Below, piece by piece: positions 23,672 to 35,064 of a stretch of 64,000 nt of DNA. Made by a program: the position numbers and the translations under genes. The notes below the pieces were generated by a model that saw only the letters and a list, made by a program, of their open reading frames with translations, made no database searches and was not told where the DNA came from. Every line of letters begins with the position of its first letter. Positions within the stretch are counted from its first letter, which is position 1. Where the stretch lies: the NCBI GenBank assembly GCA_022419385.1, contig JAJUBI010000006.1, positions 2,046,001 to 2,110,000 on the forward strand, given 5' to 3'. This DNA comes from Paraconiothyrium sp. Pb-2020 (lineage: Eukaryota > Ascomycota > Dothideomycetes > Pleosporales > Didymosphaeriaceae).

Positions 23672-25420
23672 ATGATCAGCGCCAAACGAAAGAGAGATGA
23701 GCAGGATGTCGAGAATACGAGCCCACGGAAGTTACGAACACAGACAGTGGAGGAAGATAGCGTGAGCGAGCTTGAGGCTCAAACGCCGTCAAGACGAGGC
23801 AGGGGGCTTGTACAAGAAAATGGAACGCCACGGTCCATCCTGAAGAAGTCCGGACTGAGAACCGAATTTGGTGCTACACCTAAATCGAATCGCCGCCTCC
23901 TGTTCGCGACGCCCACGAAAGCAGCAAGAGACGAAACTCCAAATGGCACGCCGGTCATAGTTCGCAACGCTGACCGCAGCGCCCGTCGCAAAAGTAATCG
24001 CAAGCTGATCGATCGTACTATCAATGGGACAGATAACGAGGATGAGGTGTTGGAAGAGGAGGACTTGCTGGCGCAACAGATCTTAGGTGAAGGAGAGCAC
24101 GAGCAGAATCAAGAGCAAGACACAGAGATTAGTACGCAGGAAGCTATTTCCGCACCGGAGACTCCGTCGAAACGACCGCGAGGACGACCAAAAGGCACCG
24201 GGAAGAATCAACTGGCAGCAAAGGCGAAAAAGGAACGTGAGCCCACACCGCCCAATGAGCTACCAGCGCACGAGGTATACTTTTGGCAGAACCGCCCCGG
24301 AGGCACCAAAACCTCCAACAACACCCTGAGTTCGCACACGTTGTTGAATCACGATGAGTATTTCGACGCAATTCAATCATATGCGGACCGTCACGAACCG
24401 GAGAAAAACTTTCTACTTCAACTACACAGCCGAGCGTACGAACAGTGGATATTTGAGTTGGAAGAAGGCTTCAATATCTGCCTCTACGGTTACGGCTCAA
24501 AGCGAGCCATCACTGACGAGTTTACGGCACGAGTTTATCAACATCTTCTGGACCAAACACCCTACAGGGGAACCAAGAAGACCCCTAAGGTCGCGGTCAT
24601 CAACGGCTACACGCCAGGTGTAACACTGAAAGACATCCTCACAACGATTGCATCTGCTGCCATGCCCAAGAGTGCAAAGCTGCCTAATCAGCCTGCTTCG
24701 CTGTTAACTTACATTTTAGATCATCTGTCTAGAGACCCACCACTGCATCCTCTTCTGATCGTGATCAATTCCGTTGATTCGTCAAATCTACGAAAGCATC
24801 CAACACCGGCGATGTTAGCCTTATTAGCGGCGCATCCCTCAATCAATCTCCTCTGTACAGCGGATACGCCGAACTTTCCTCTACTCTGGGATGTAGGTTT
24901 GAGAGCACAGTACCAATTTCTGTTCCACGACGCGACAACATTCGCCTCGTACAACATCGAGATAGACACAGTGGAGACTGTGAACGAACTTCTTGGACGC
25001 AGCGGGAGAAGGATTGGTGGACGCGATGGCGTCGGTTTCGTGTTGAAATCTTTGCCCGAGCACGCAAGAGCGCTCTTTCGCATCATTGTCACCGATCAGC
25101 TCGCCTTGTCGTACATGGAAGGTGAGGAGCAAGCAGAGGATGAGGAATCCACTGCCACGACGAAGAGCAAGAAGAATGCGCCGCGTGCCGCGCCCGAAGC
25201 TACGCAGGGAGTGGAGTATCGTACACTATATCACAAAGCCAGGGATGAGTTTGTTTGCACGAGCGAAGTTGCGTTTAGAACGCTCTTGAAGGAATTTCAT
25301 GATCACCAGATGATAGAGAGTAGAAAAGATTCGATGGGTACGGAAAGATTGGTGGTGCCTTTTCGCCAAGAAGAATTGGAGACGCTGGTCGAAGAATTGG
25401 CTGGTGGAGACGCATTTTAA
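23672..25420 (+). CDS. ORC2: Origin recognition complex subunit 2
   Basis: This is a subunit of the six-protein complex that marks replication origins in the nucleus. A single exon encodes 582 residues. The first 200 residues are charged and disordered and include an AT-hook, KRPRGRPKGTGK, near residue 168. The ORC2 AAA-like core starts at HEVYFWQNRPGG and includes LHSRAYEQWIFELEEGFNIC followed by LYGYGSKRAI, the ORC2 hallmark, then FRIIVTDQLA and a winged-helix region ending in VPFRQEELETLVEELAGG. The ATG is the first in the frame and is preceded by stops. It is complete and normal in length. Confidence 0.96.
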   Translation: MISAKRKRDEQDVENTSPRKLRTQTVEEDSVSELEAQTPSRRGRGLVQENGTPRSILKKSGLRTEFGATPKSNRRLLFATPTKAARDETPNGTPVIVRNADRSARRKSNRKLIDRTINGTDNEDEVLEEEDLLAQQILGEGEHEQNQEQDTEISTQEAISAPETPSKRPRGRPKGTGKNQLAAKAKKEREPTPPNELPAHEVYFWQNRPGGTKTSNNTLSSHTLLNHDEYFDAIQSYADRHEPEKNFLLQLHSRAYEQWIFELEEGFNICLYGYGSKRAITDEFTARVYQHLLDQTPYRGTKKTPKVAVINGYTPGVTLKDILTTIASAAMPKSAKLPNQPASLLTYILDHLSRDPPLHPLLIVINSVDSSNLRKHPTPAMLALLAAHPSINLLCTADTPNFPLLWDVGLRAQYQFLFHDATTFASYNIEIDTVETVNELLGRSGRRIGGRDGVGFVLKSLPEHARALFRIIVTDQLALSYMEGEEQAEDEESTATTKSKKNAPRAAPEATQGVEYRTLYHKARDEFVCTSEVAFRTLLKEFHDHQMIESRKDSMGTERLVVPFRQEELETLVEELAGGDAF

Positions 25421-25691
25421 TTGCGTATACTTTCGAAGCATCTGTCAATCTGAACGATGTACGGATCCAAAATTCCGCTATCTTCATCTTCTTATCGAGC
25501 CCCATTCCAACGTTACACCCCCACTCGAGCAGCGCGTTTAACATTCCTCAGGCGCAACAAACGCGCGCTACAATCCAAAGGTGACACGACCACATTGTTG
25601 CAACGGAATGATGTAGGTCCTGAAGCCGGTACATGACTCAGTTCCTAACGCTTCTTGCTGTGGCACGAGTGGCTCATTGAGAATCTCTATC

Positions 25692-26466
25692 ATGCTACTC
25701 TATACCCCCATTTTTACAGTGCTTGTAGCGTCTCTTTACGCCTCTGCTAGGCCTCAGGATGACGATGTCTAAGATCCACCTACGAAGACTATCACCAGTT
25801 CTGCACCACTGTCTTGTGCGACTGGAGAAGCTCGATTGTAGGTCTGCACGAACTTTCGACACACTTCAATCTGACGCCGAGATAGGAAATGGGATTCATG
25901 CTCCGTGTCCACCTCCAGAGAGATCGACATGTGCGGAGGCGAAGATTTGGGTTGTGCATGTAGCCATGCGAACGTTGGGTTCAAGTATGTCTTTGATTAC
26001 CCAAACACCCCGAAATGCCCCGTTCTTCACCACGCTCCTTCGCCTGCTGTAGGCTTTCTATTCGAAAGCATCACCCCTTATAGTAGCACAGTTGTCTAAC
26101 ATCCTACTGCCACTCACACACAACTTCCATCTGCGAAGCCTCTCTCGCTCTCCACGGCCTTTGCGCCCTCGTAGCTACATTCCCTCTGGGGTACGCGATC
26201 TCATCCCGTCCGTGCTCACGGGGCTCCTGCCGTCAAACATCAATAACAATATACCTACCGAAATTCCTTTCTGGAATGGACCGAATGACACAGCTAGGAA
26301 CGGGACAACGAGTAGAGGTTTCGAGGGAAGCAGAGGGATGCCGAGCGCGACGGCCAGGGACAGTGGGATCGGAAATGAGACTGGGACGGTGCGAACTTTT
26401 GAGAGGGTGCTGGTGGCGGGCATTGTGATGAGTGTTGCCGTGGGTGGGTTGTCGGCGTGGTTATAG
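25692..26466 (+). pseudogene. Candidate CFEM-like secreted protein with in-frame stop
   Basis: The ATG at 25692 opens a strong signal peptide, MLLYTPIFTVLVASLYASA, then RPQDDDV and a TAA at 25770. The same frame continues past the stop to a clean intron (25838-25885, GTAGGT donor, CTGAC branch) and joins KWDSCSVSTSREIDMC and GGEDLGCACSH. A second intron (25985-26091, GTATGT) leads to CLTSYCHSHTTSICEAS and LALHGLC. The spacing C-x3-D-x2-C-x-C and the final Leu-Cys resemble a CFEM domain, although the first CFEM cysteine pair is not clear. A third frame to 26466 ends in Asn/Thr/Gly-rich sequence plus VLVAGIVMSVAVGGLSAWL, like a GPI-anchor signal; its join to exon 4 is unresolved. It could be a decayed gene, a missed exon border or a base error. 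Confidence 0.4.
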
Positions 26467-28630
26467 ACCTTAGACGAAACAATTGATCGCGACCTTGATA
26501 CGGTTGGAGGCACTTCATCCCTGACCATGCGATCCCTCTACTAGCAGTACGCTTCTCCGCAGATGTCGGCATCTTCCCTCTTCCCCTCCTCTCCCTCCTC
26601 TTCACACATCCACGGTCTCTTCACCGCCCAATTGCTAGAATGCACGAACTTCGCCTACTCGATGCACCTTCGTAGCTTTCGATCGGACTTGTTAGAAGGA
26701 TGTCAACCGCAACACAGCAAGCTTAGTTGCCTAAATAGCCCCACAGCGAACGATCCATTAGCTACAACAACGGATCATAGCTACTAGACCATGTACGCAG
26801 AAGAATTGATCCTCGATCGCCTCGCCTTCGCAGCAATCGGACTTTGACAGGCACAAGAGGGTTCGACTAGGACCTCTAATTCAGATGCAAAGTCTAGAGA
26901 TTGCTCTAGAAATCGATAGAGATTGGGCAAAACGGGCCCATGGAGTTAGACACCTGAGTCATCCTATAGACTAATGTATGTATTACGACAGTACAAACGG
27001 TTTGTGCTATAATAGTAGACAGTCTCTATACTATCGCCGTAGGTTTTCTCCATACAACTTCGGTGGAGATACTCATATAGAAATTAGTCATCAAACAACT
27101 TTTGGAAATCCATCTTGCGAAAAAAAGCTTGCTAAGGGGTCATGTCAGCTAACAGAGGGGTCTCCGTAACTAGACAAGTGAATTGAAGCTTAGGGATAGC
27201 ATGCCGATATCTATACCCTGATCATCAACTCTATCAACCAGCATCTAGCACCCAGCGCCCGCCCAAATTGGCAAATCACCACTAATTTGCGCATATCAAG
27301 TTGCCTGATTCTCTCCATTGTAAGGCCGTTCACTAGGTGGTGTCAGTGCTTAGAGAGATGCGCATCTACCAAGTATACCACTGAGCAAATCATATACAAG
27401 AACACTGTTTTGCCCTTCAAAGCTACCTCACGTGGTGAACAGGGCCTTCTTACGTATTAGAGATCTTTCACCGTGACTCATTTACATCGATATAGATCCT
27501 CGTCTAGCCATTATAGATCTATCGATACATTCACTAAAGTAAGAGGAATTATCTCTATACCTGAATACATATACTAGGAGAGCTCAGGTCGCTATTTCTT
27601 AGTCCATTTTATCGTTACTTATTCTATACGGCAACCACAAGCCGACCTCGCAGAACGGAAGATGACGAACCAGGACGGGTTGTGGTATTTTAACACATTT
27701 GCATGCAGGTAGTATCCAAAACACATAGTTCTATTGGATCGCTTGTTGTATCACGATTATCTTGGGCATTAAATACTTTGTCTCAGCATTCCAGCCGGTC
27801 CTTGGCGAGCGCGAAGATTTTCAGAATGCTAAGAAAGCTCGCCATTATTCCTTGTATTGTTCCATGAACATATTCCGGACAGCATTGATCGATGACAACA
27901 CCTTTAGGGGGAAAGCATCCGTCACTTTCAAGGCCGCTCGAATTCAGGCTTTCTCGGTCGTCTCTTGGTGTGGCTTCGAATCACAAAGATATTGGAGCAG
28001 CGGGATCAGCCAAAATGACAACAAGTTGGGAGCATTTAAGAGGATAATGTTCAGCCAGTATGGAGTGATTTAGTGTACGGTTAATGATGTTGACCGCAAG
28101 CCATATATAGTTCCTTGTCTTAAGTCGAGTTAGCTCATGGTGTCCAAGGCCAACGTTGAAGCTCAACCCGTGTTCTTTCCTTCTTCTGTATCTTTGGTGT
28201 TGCTCCATTCAAAAGAATCATGGGTGATATCTTAGCACTGACCCAGTTTGTAGAAAGTTCGTTCTGTCAAAGGCATCTGCATACTTGCCGAGTCGAGCGA
28301 AAGGGTGGTTGGCTCATGAACGTACGGCTTTATGCATGATGAGTAGCCGATAGAGGTCAAGGCACCAGGGGCCGATCGTAGCTATACAAATTCGCGGATC
28401 TTTGTCAGTTTTCTTGAAGGTCTTCAAAATCTATCAATCCAACATCATTCTTCACTACCAATAGAATGGCTCCACCCTTATTATTGTCCAGTAGCGCATC
28501 CACATGGGGCTCACGTACAACAAGGCAACCAAGGAGCAAACATTCAGGGAGTGCCACAAGTAGTAGGTCTCAACAGTGTCGGCAACAAAATATACAAGTT
28601 TCCCGAGCCTATACTACGAAATAGATGATG
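26467..28630. other. TA-rich gene-free island
   Basis: About 2.2 kb has no supported gene. From about 26800 the sequence is rich in TA steps and short of long frames on either strand, unlike the flanks. It looks like degenerate, possibly RIP-affected, former mobile DNA, but no transposase or reverse transcriptase motif is readable. Confidence 0.4.
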
Positions 28631-29587
28631 CTAGACTAAGATCGGCGGTGCAACCTGACTACACCTCTTGCTAATCCTATTCCTCTTCGCCTTCTCCTCG
28701 ACCTTCCTCCGCTCCATCACCTTCTCCAGCCTTATCCTCCTCCGCTCCACACACTCCGGCACCCCGCAAGCACATCTCTTCTTGGTCGTCAACCCATAAT
28801 ATTCCTCCCCGTAATCAACACTAAGTTCCTTCCCCCTTGGTATATCCTTGATCGCCTCCACCGCCATGATCCTCGTGTTCCCCACCCGCATGATGCGAAA
28901 TACACAGTCCGCCGCGCAAGAATGATTGATGAACCTCGTCCAATTCCCTTTTCGCTCGCCATCAATGTAGATACTCGGTGTTGGCTCGAGCGGCGTGTTC
29001 GGTGAGATGTCGCCAATTTCAATCTCCATGAGATAGTCACTATTGCTGTCGTCCATGGATGCAAGCGTTCTGAGTTCGCCTGCGTACCAGCCCAGTACAG
29101 TCCCTTGACGAAACGCGCGCTTGGTGTATACACCGATGCCTCGATGCTCCGTCTTGCGCAATTCGAAGTGTTTCTCCCAGTCGGAGGTGGCGGCTCTCCA
29201 AGCGGCCAGGGTGTGCGTGCACTCTAGATCCTCACAGATATTGCCGTTGTAGCAGGTGTCGCCGACGCAGTCGCTGTTTTCCGAGCCGATGGCGCATACA
29301 ATGTCGTCGATTTGTCGGGGAGGCCAGACACCGTTCGCGGGGAATGTCGTAGGGTAGGGTTCGTGGTGGAACTCGGCAGGAGCGAAGGTGTAATTGTTTA
29401 CTTGCTCAGGATTGCTGTTGTTGGAGCTCACAATACGAGAGACGCCGTCGGAGGCATTGTACCAGAAGAAGCGGTCCCTGCTGCGAGTGCGTCTGATTTT
29501 GAGCGAGCCGCGACGAGGGCTGGAGCGACGTTTCTTCACTCCAGTGGGCCCGGTCGGGCTGCTATATATGGTAACTGGGATGCCCAT
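28631..29587 (-). CDS. SET-domain protein (lysine methyltransferase-like)
   Basis: This is a probable protein lysine methyltransferase. From MGIPVTIYSS at 29587 it is 318 residues in one exon; the frame extends to 29719, but the extra N-terminus is hydrophobic and not SET-like. A basic segment KKRRSSPRRGSLKIRRTRSR near the start could direct nuclear import. A Cys-rich pre-SET-like stretch (VGDTCYNGNICEDLECT) precedes the SET core. The core holds EHRGIGVYTKRAFRQGTVLG, the cofactor and active-site motif RFINHSCAADC, and LSVDYGEEYYG. A post-SET zinc knot CACGVPECVERR closes it. Layout resembles the SUV39/Clr4 group, yet the pre-SET is short, so histone H3K9 specificity is not assured. Confidence 0.85.
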   Translation of the reverse strand: MGIPVTIYSSPTGPTGVKKRRSSPRRGSLKIRRTRSRDRFFWYNASDGVSRIVSSNNSNPEQVNNYTFAPAEFHHEPYPTTFPANGVWPPRQIDDIVCAIGSENSDCVGDTCYNGNICEDLECTHTLAAWRAATSDWEKHFELRKTEHRGIGVYTKRAFRQGTVLGWYAGELRTLASMDDSNSDYLMEIEIGDISPNTPLEPTPSIYIDGERKGNWTRFINHSCAADCVFRIMRVGNTRIMAVEAIKDIPRGKELSVDYGEEYYGLTTKKRCACGVPECVERRRIRLEKVMERRKVEEKAKRNRISKRCSQVAPPILV

Positions 29588-30014
29588 CTTGTAGCACAAA
29601 CTGAAGTACGAGACAGGTAGAACGAAGTAGAGGTAGGAGTAGGGGTGTAAAATCAAGGCTAATTGTGAGAAAATTCGGTTCGGTGAAGACAAATCGAAAT
29701 TTTCTGGTTGAAAATGCACAAATTGTTGGACAGATTATCTTGCTTTTATGGAAGACACAATTGCAAAGAGGGTAGGCACAGAGGCTTGCATGCGGGAAGA
29801 ACGCCACTACCAGCAGAGATGGATGGCATTGTCCGATGATGCTAAATAGAAAAGATCTAATAATATAGAAAAAACGTGAAGAAAGAAACAATGGAACAAT
29901 ACAGGAAGCTTGTATACCAACGTTTTTCTTTGTCGCTACGTTTGCGCGTAGCTCTGTCCATTACACACGGTTGTCTTACATTGTTTACATGTTTGTACAG
30001 GCGATGATGCTTAA
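29588..30014. other. Intergenic region
   Basis: This TA-rich gap lies between the SET gene start and the 3' end of the uL5m gene. Nothing else is supported. Confidence 0.5.
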
Positions 30015-31173
30015 CTAGTCGTTCAACTTTCCATAGAACGGCAAGCCGATAGCTTGGAGCAGCAGGCGTGCGTCCTTGTTGTTCGTGGCGTCGGTGTGAA
30101 TGGTGATGTGCATACCCGGAATCATCTTGGGTGGGTAACTTGTGGAAGTTAGCATGGTATAACATAACAGTATGCACTTAAGGCTGACTTACGCATCATA
30201 GTTGACCTCGATCTCAGGAAAGAGGGTAACCTGAGCAGGGGTGAGACCGAAGCTCATGTTGCCAGCTCCATCGCCAGATGAGCCGGGAACGCCCTTCCAT
30301 TCCTTGATTCGTGGCAGTACTACGTCCACAAGCTTCGCCAAAAAATGCTGCGCATCCTCGCGCTCCATGTGGGATGTCACAGCCACATATTTGCCCTCAC
30401 GAAGTCCCCAGCCAACCACGTTATGTCTGGCCTTGTGCGCCGTCGCCCGAACGTTGCTAACTGCCTGTAATATCATGCCGGCAACGTGCAAATGCGCGCT
30501 ATTTTCTTGGGCTTCGGGCACCATAGAGTGCACGGTGACCTTAGTAATCTTCGGGATATTGCGAAAAGTTCTGGGTTCATTCAATAATCGCAGTTCCTCA
30601 CCACGTCCTCGCGGCCCTCTCAGTGGTCGGTTTTTGAAGTAAGGTGAGTCGCCAGACCACTGCCGTAGTCGGTTCTCTATTTTAGGGGGCCTGTATCCCG
30701 GCGGATAGTGTTGGTATGTGAGTGTCAGGATATCGGCGGCAATCGTGCTTTGGTATGTCTGTTCCAATCGAGGCAGGGTGAAAGGTCCAGGCTGGAATTC
30801 ACGCGACACGGGATCCGATGCGGGCGGAGGCTGATGCGGATGGAGAGGACCGCGGTAGTACTTGGGTGGGCGGTATTGATACCTAGACAGCGTCAACTCT
30901 TGCTCCTGATGATGACATTGTGAGCGTGTAGTACCTGCTCGCCGGAAGCTGCTTCTTGCCTTGTCGCCGCAGTCTGCTACGCGCTATCGGATCGAAGTTC
31001 TGCACAAGATCTTTCGAAGGGGGCGGTATAGCGAATGACGACGAGTCCTCGACATCCTGGAGGGCTCCCGCGGAGGCATTGCGGCGGAGGGAGGGTCGGA
31101 CGGCGTGCAGAGCAGGCCGCACCTCTCTGCAAAGACCCGATGCCGTCCGGAACGGCAATTCGCGTAGAGCCAT
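30015..31173 (-). CDS. Mitochondrial large-subunit ribosomal protein uL5m
   Basis: This is the bacterial L5 homologue of the mitoribosome (yeast MRPL7), binding 5S-equivalent and P-site tRNA regions. Exons 30935-31173, 30193-30882 and 30015-30138 give 350 residues. The N-terminus MALRELPFRTASGLCREVRP is Arg-rich and acid-free, a mitochondrial presequence. The L5 domain is visible as RNIPKITKVTVHSMVPEA, the C-terminal L5 half with LREGKYVAVTSHMEREDAQ and LVDVVLPRIKEWKG, FPEIEVNYDA, then PGMHITIHTDATNNKDARLL ending in LPFYGKLND. The frame is open upstream of 31173, but the chosen ATG starts the presequence. It is divergent from the ubiquitin protease, 461 bases away. Confidence 0.92.
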
Positions 31174-31634
31174 GGGCGATGCTGATGGGTTGTATGCGCT
31201 TGCGATGGAATGAGGTCTCGCAGGAAATCTTTCGCGATGGGTCCGCGTCCCGGCCTGCAGGGGTGTGACGGACCCTTGGCTCCACCCATTGGTGGGAAGG
31301 CAGGAACAAACCCCACCACGATGCGGGACGCTGCCACGGCTGCCCTCAAAACCGTCCGGGTACAGCGACGATCCATGGACGCGACCGCGACAAACAAGAA
31401 GCCGCTTTCCGGCGCCCTCGCCTCTTCGCTGTGTCCGCCGTAACCAGACTCTTCCTCGACTCAGGTGCGCTCGGCCGCGTGTCACATTTGCCGCACTCAC
31501 CTCCGTCGCCCACAGTGCCGCTTTGCCCAGCGCGAGCCCAGCGCGTCGTCGTCATCTCTACCTGTCCCCTCCTGGCGCCGCATATTCGACCGTTGCGCTT
31601 GGTGCATGGGTATTCCGTCCTCTAGCAACCAACC

Positions 31635-34346
31635 ATGAACGGTGTCTCGCGTTTCCTCAGCCGGCGCGACAAGCACCACCACGAGAGACGTTCGCTGAAG
31701 CACCCGCTCGGCAAAGTACGTCCATCTTCTGCTTCGTCTTCGTATTCTTCGCAATATCTCCTATCGTCCGCCGGCAATAGTTTGCGCGACGGTGCTGGCC
31801 ACCAGCAGCACAACTCTACCTGCCTGGAGCAGCTCTCCTCGGCTTGGAGGTGCATTGTAGACGGCAGCGCCCATTTCATATCATCTAAACATTTCCCCTC
31901 ACATACAACCCCTTGTTATGCTGTAGTAGCGGCCCACGCCTGTTCTGACCATTTGACTTTCCAGTCACGGCAAGCTCTGCCCACAGTCTCGCCCGAACTC
32001 TACAAAGTATTCACGAACGACGAGAAGCCAGTGGATAAGGATGCCGAGAAGACGAAGGTGCGTTCATGTATATGCGTGGAACTATCTTCCTATGTCTGAC
32101 GAACCTAGACGCTTCTCCAGCGCTTACAGGCCACTGGAATCACTACGATGCACGAGGAGCAAGTCAATTATGCCCTCGCATGGTCCCCGGACAATCTCGA
32201 CGAAGCGTACGATTTGCTCGTTCTCGCCAACGAATCCCTCGAGGGCGAAGTGAAAGAATTTAATGCCAATACCACAATGCTCGGTGCCATAAATCGGAAT
32301 ATGGTGACTTGTTATCTGGATGCACTCCTGTTCGCCATGTTCGCTCGAATGGACAGTTTCGAGGCGATGCTATACGATGAATTCAATGACGAGCCGAGGA
32401 AGAAGCTCGCGGCAATTCTCCGGCTGTGGGTGAACTTTTTGCGGACGGGCAGGCTCATCAGAGTTGATTTCACGAAGCGCCTGCAGGATGCATTGGCACA
32501 GTGTGGCTGGGAAGAAGCGGCCGAGGTTCGCCAGCAGGACGCCTCTGAAGCATTCACTTTCATTACGGGCGCGTTGGAACTGCCTCTACTGACCCTGAAA
32601 ATGGACATATATCACACTGGGCGGGAGGATAGGGAGGACGATCACAAGTTCGTTAACGAACGACTCTTGGAAGTGGCTATTCCAGATGAGAACGAGGCGG
32701 ACAAAGGTGTGACCCTCGAAGACTGCCTTGAAAACTATTTCAACAACCGAATCGAAGTCAAGCGATATCTGCAACGCCAGAACACCCTACCTTCCGTCCA
32801 GGCAGCAATCCAGGATAGTCATAAGAAGGAGACTATGCATATTGAAACAGTGGAGCTATCTGGACCAGAGACGCCGCTAGTGGACACGCCAACCACCTTT
32901 GGCCCACCATCACCTGTCTCACCTGTTCGACCACTATCCGGACGCCGAAGGGGGGATAGCATATTCACCGAGCGATATACCATTCACGGTATACCGAAGG
33001 AATATAGTCGCTTTGATGAGAAGAAACATTTGGAAGAAATGCTAGACAAGAGCTCCTCCGGGCGGCCGCGGTCAGCGTCCCTCCTTAGGAAAGAAGTCAT
33101 GATGCCCGCCTGGCAGTTCTTCAGCCTCATCCCTTGGTACACGGATAACGTCCCTAAGACGGATGCTCAAGTAGCCGCGCACTTTTCTTCCAAGCGACCT
33201 GTTCTTGGTATCTGCCTCAAACGCTACACGATGCTGCCTAACGGCACACCAAAACGGCTCAACACCTATGTAGATATACCGTTGGAGATTGGTTTACCAC
33301 ATTTTATTTCAGATGATCGCATGAAAGAGGAGGGGCCTCTGTTTGGAAACTTCAAGCTGGTGCTCCAGTCGGTCGTCTGTCACCGGGGGGTTTCAGTCGA
33401 CTCCGGGCATTACGTGTCACTAATACGAGCGAACAAGCCGCCTTCTCAGAAGCGTCCTAGTCCGTCGCAAACAGAGAATGACATCGAAGAGGATCCTTGG
33501 CTACGGTTCGACGATTTGTCAAATCCGCGCGTAGTGGACATCGATGTCCAGAAAGCGCTACGGGATGAATCTCCGTATCTGCTATTCTACCAGGTACAAC
33601 CGATAGATGAGGAGCTTGCATCGAGGGGTGATCCTCCCAGCTATGACGAAGTTCAGTCCGTGACACTTTCTACGGCGCCTTCTAAGGAGACCCTCAGCTC
33701 CGAGACTGACGCTACTGCTACCGACACCGAAACCGGAGAGTGGGAGAAGGTCAGCTCCGTTGAAGCACTTTCATCCATTGTGGGTTCGATTCCGGATTCC
33801 GAGGTCCCCGGCCGCAATAGCATGTCAAGTAATCGTCGGAGCAGTGTCGCTATCGAAGACCTCGAAAGCAGCATATCTAATGTCGCACGGGGGCGGCCAC
33901 CGCCCACACCAGATGAGCAACGAACGAATTTCTTGTCTGCATCTCGGCGCAGCTCAAAAGCTTGGTTATCCGGTAGCAAGAGTCGCCCTACTAGCGAGAG
34001 CGGCGAGAATCGACTATCGATGACATTGTCCAGACTCACGGGCCGAGGCAGTAAAGACAAACTCGTGGCTTCGGATAACGGTTCGGAAGACCCGGTCATC
34101 GTTGTAAATGAGGTTCCTTTAACTGCGGAGAGTACACAGACGATCAAACCCCAGGCGCAAGCTCATCCTCAACCTCCTGCCAGCCCAGGTAGGCTGAACA
34201 AAGACACTGGCTTATCTCGTAGTAAGAGCAAGAAGCATTTCAGGAGCAAGAGCCGGGAACCGGCCTTGCCTGGAACGGATGGTGTGCAAGTTAAGGGCAA
34301 GCACAAGGCCAGGGATCGACCTGAGCGTGAGTGTGTTGTTATGTGA
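31635..34346 (+). CDS. Ubiquitin-specific protease (C19) with CaaX end
   Basis: This cysteine protease removes ubiquitin from proteins. Exons 31635-31715, 31965-32057 and 32109-34346 give 803 residues. The Cys box is GAINRNMVTCYLDALLFAMF (catalytic Cys about residue 110), lacking the usual GNTCYLN wording. RQQDASEAFTFI follows, then a long insert of low complexity. The His box is SVDSGHYVSLIRANK with DPWLRFDDLSNPRV downstream. The last 240 residues are Ser/Thr-rich and disordered, then basic (SRSKSKKHFRSKSRE), and end in Cys-Val-Val-Met, a farnesylation-type CaaX box; with the basic stretch it suggests membrane attachment. Intron 1 is long for this window (249 bases). Confidence 0.9.
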
Positions 34347-34945
34347 GAGTTCCGCTTTGAGCGTTCTCACATAAGTGTTGATTTAGCATTGGGAGCGATG
34401 GCGTTCTGCATACGTATATACGAGTCTTGGGATGGTTATCTGATATTTTGGCCGGGGTGCTAACGCGGCTTCTTTAGGCGTAGCAATGGCCGGTAACGGC
34501 ATGTTGGATAGAAGAAGAAATACCCTACGCTGGAATCGAAACGTATTCATGTTGGCGTCCTGCTCTGCGTGTCCTGCTTCGAGTCCTCTATCGTGTTAAA
34601 ACCTGTGCACGCACAATTGCAGTTTTGCTAGTCGACTGGCAAAGAGTTGGAAGCGGATCTTTGGGGTGAAGAGAAATTCGTATTCGAATCTTAATTAACG
34701 CACTTGCACCTCAACGAGCCCCAAAATCGAACAATTCGAATAACAGTCTAATCTGTTTCCATCGCTGGTAGCACACAGTAGGCGATTCTATTCAGCAAGA
34801 ACAAGGTAGGTTTCAAGCACTCCATGCAAACAAACTAGGGGAAGCCAGATCAATCCACCGCACCGCAAACTTCGACTGCGCGCTCCCGATGATATAACGT
34901 CGCACCCACGCACCGTTCCTGGACCGGCTTGTGATAAATGCAAAC
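34347..34945. other. Intergenic region downstream of the ubiquitin protease
   Basis: About 0.6 kb lies before the tRNA-Gly terminator. Only short frames without signals are seen. Confidence 0.5.
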
Positions 34946-34950
34946 AAAAA
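34946..34950 (-). terminator. Pol III terminator of tRNA-Gly
   Basis: Read on the minus strand, a run of five T lies 12 bases beyond the tRNA 3' end, followed by further T-rich sequence. Confidence 0.6.
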
Positions 34951-34961
34951 GAACAAAAGAA

Positions 34962-35064
34962 TGCATCGGCCGGGAATCGAACCCGGGGCTAGCCGAAATG
35001 TTTCCAGTATCAATTTATCATTGATGCTTGGCAACGGCTAATTTTACCACTAAACCACCGATGC
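34962..35064 (-). tRNA. tRNA-Gly(GCC) with 32-base intron
   Basis: The cloverleaf folds completely: acceptor GCATCGG/CCGATGC, D-arm GTTTAGTGGTAAAAT, anticodon stem AGCCG/CGGCT, loop TTGCCA with anticodon GCC, and T-arm CCGGG-TTCGATT-CCCGG, discriminator A. About 32 bases between positions 37 and 38 form an intron at the standard place for removal by tRNA endonuclease. Boxes A and B are intact. No CCA is encoded, as usual in eukaryotes. Confidence 0.95.
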
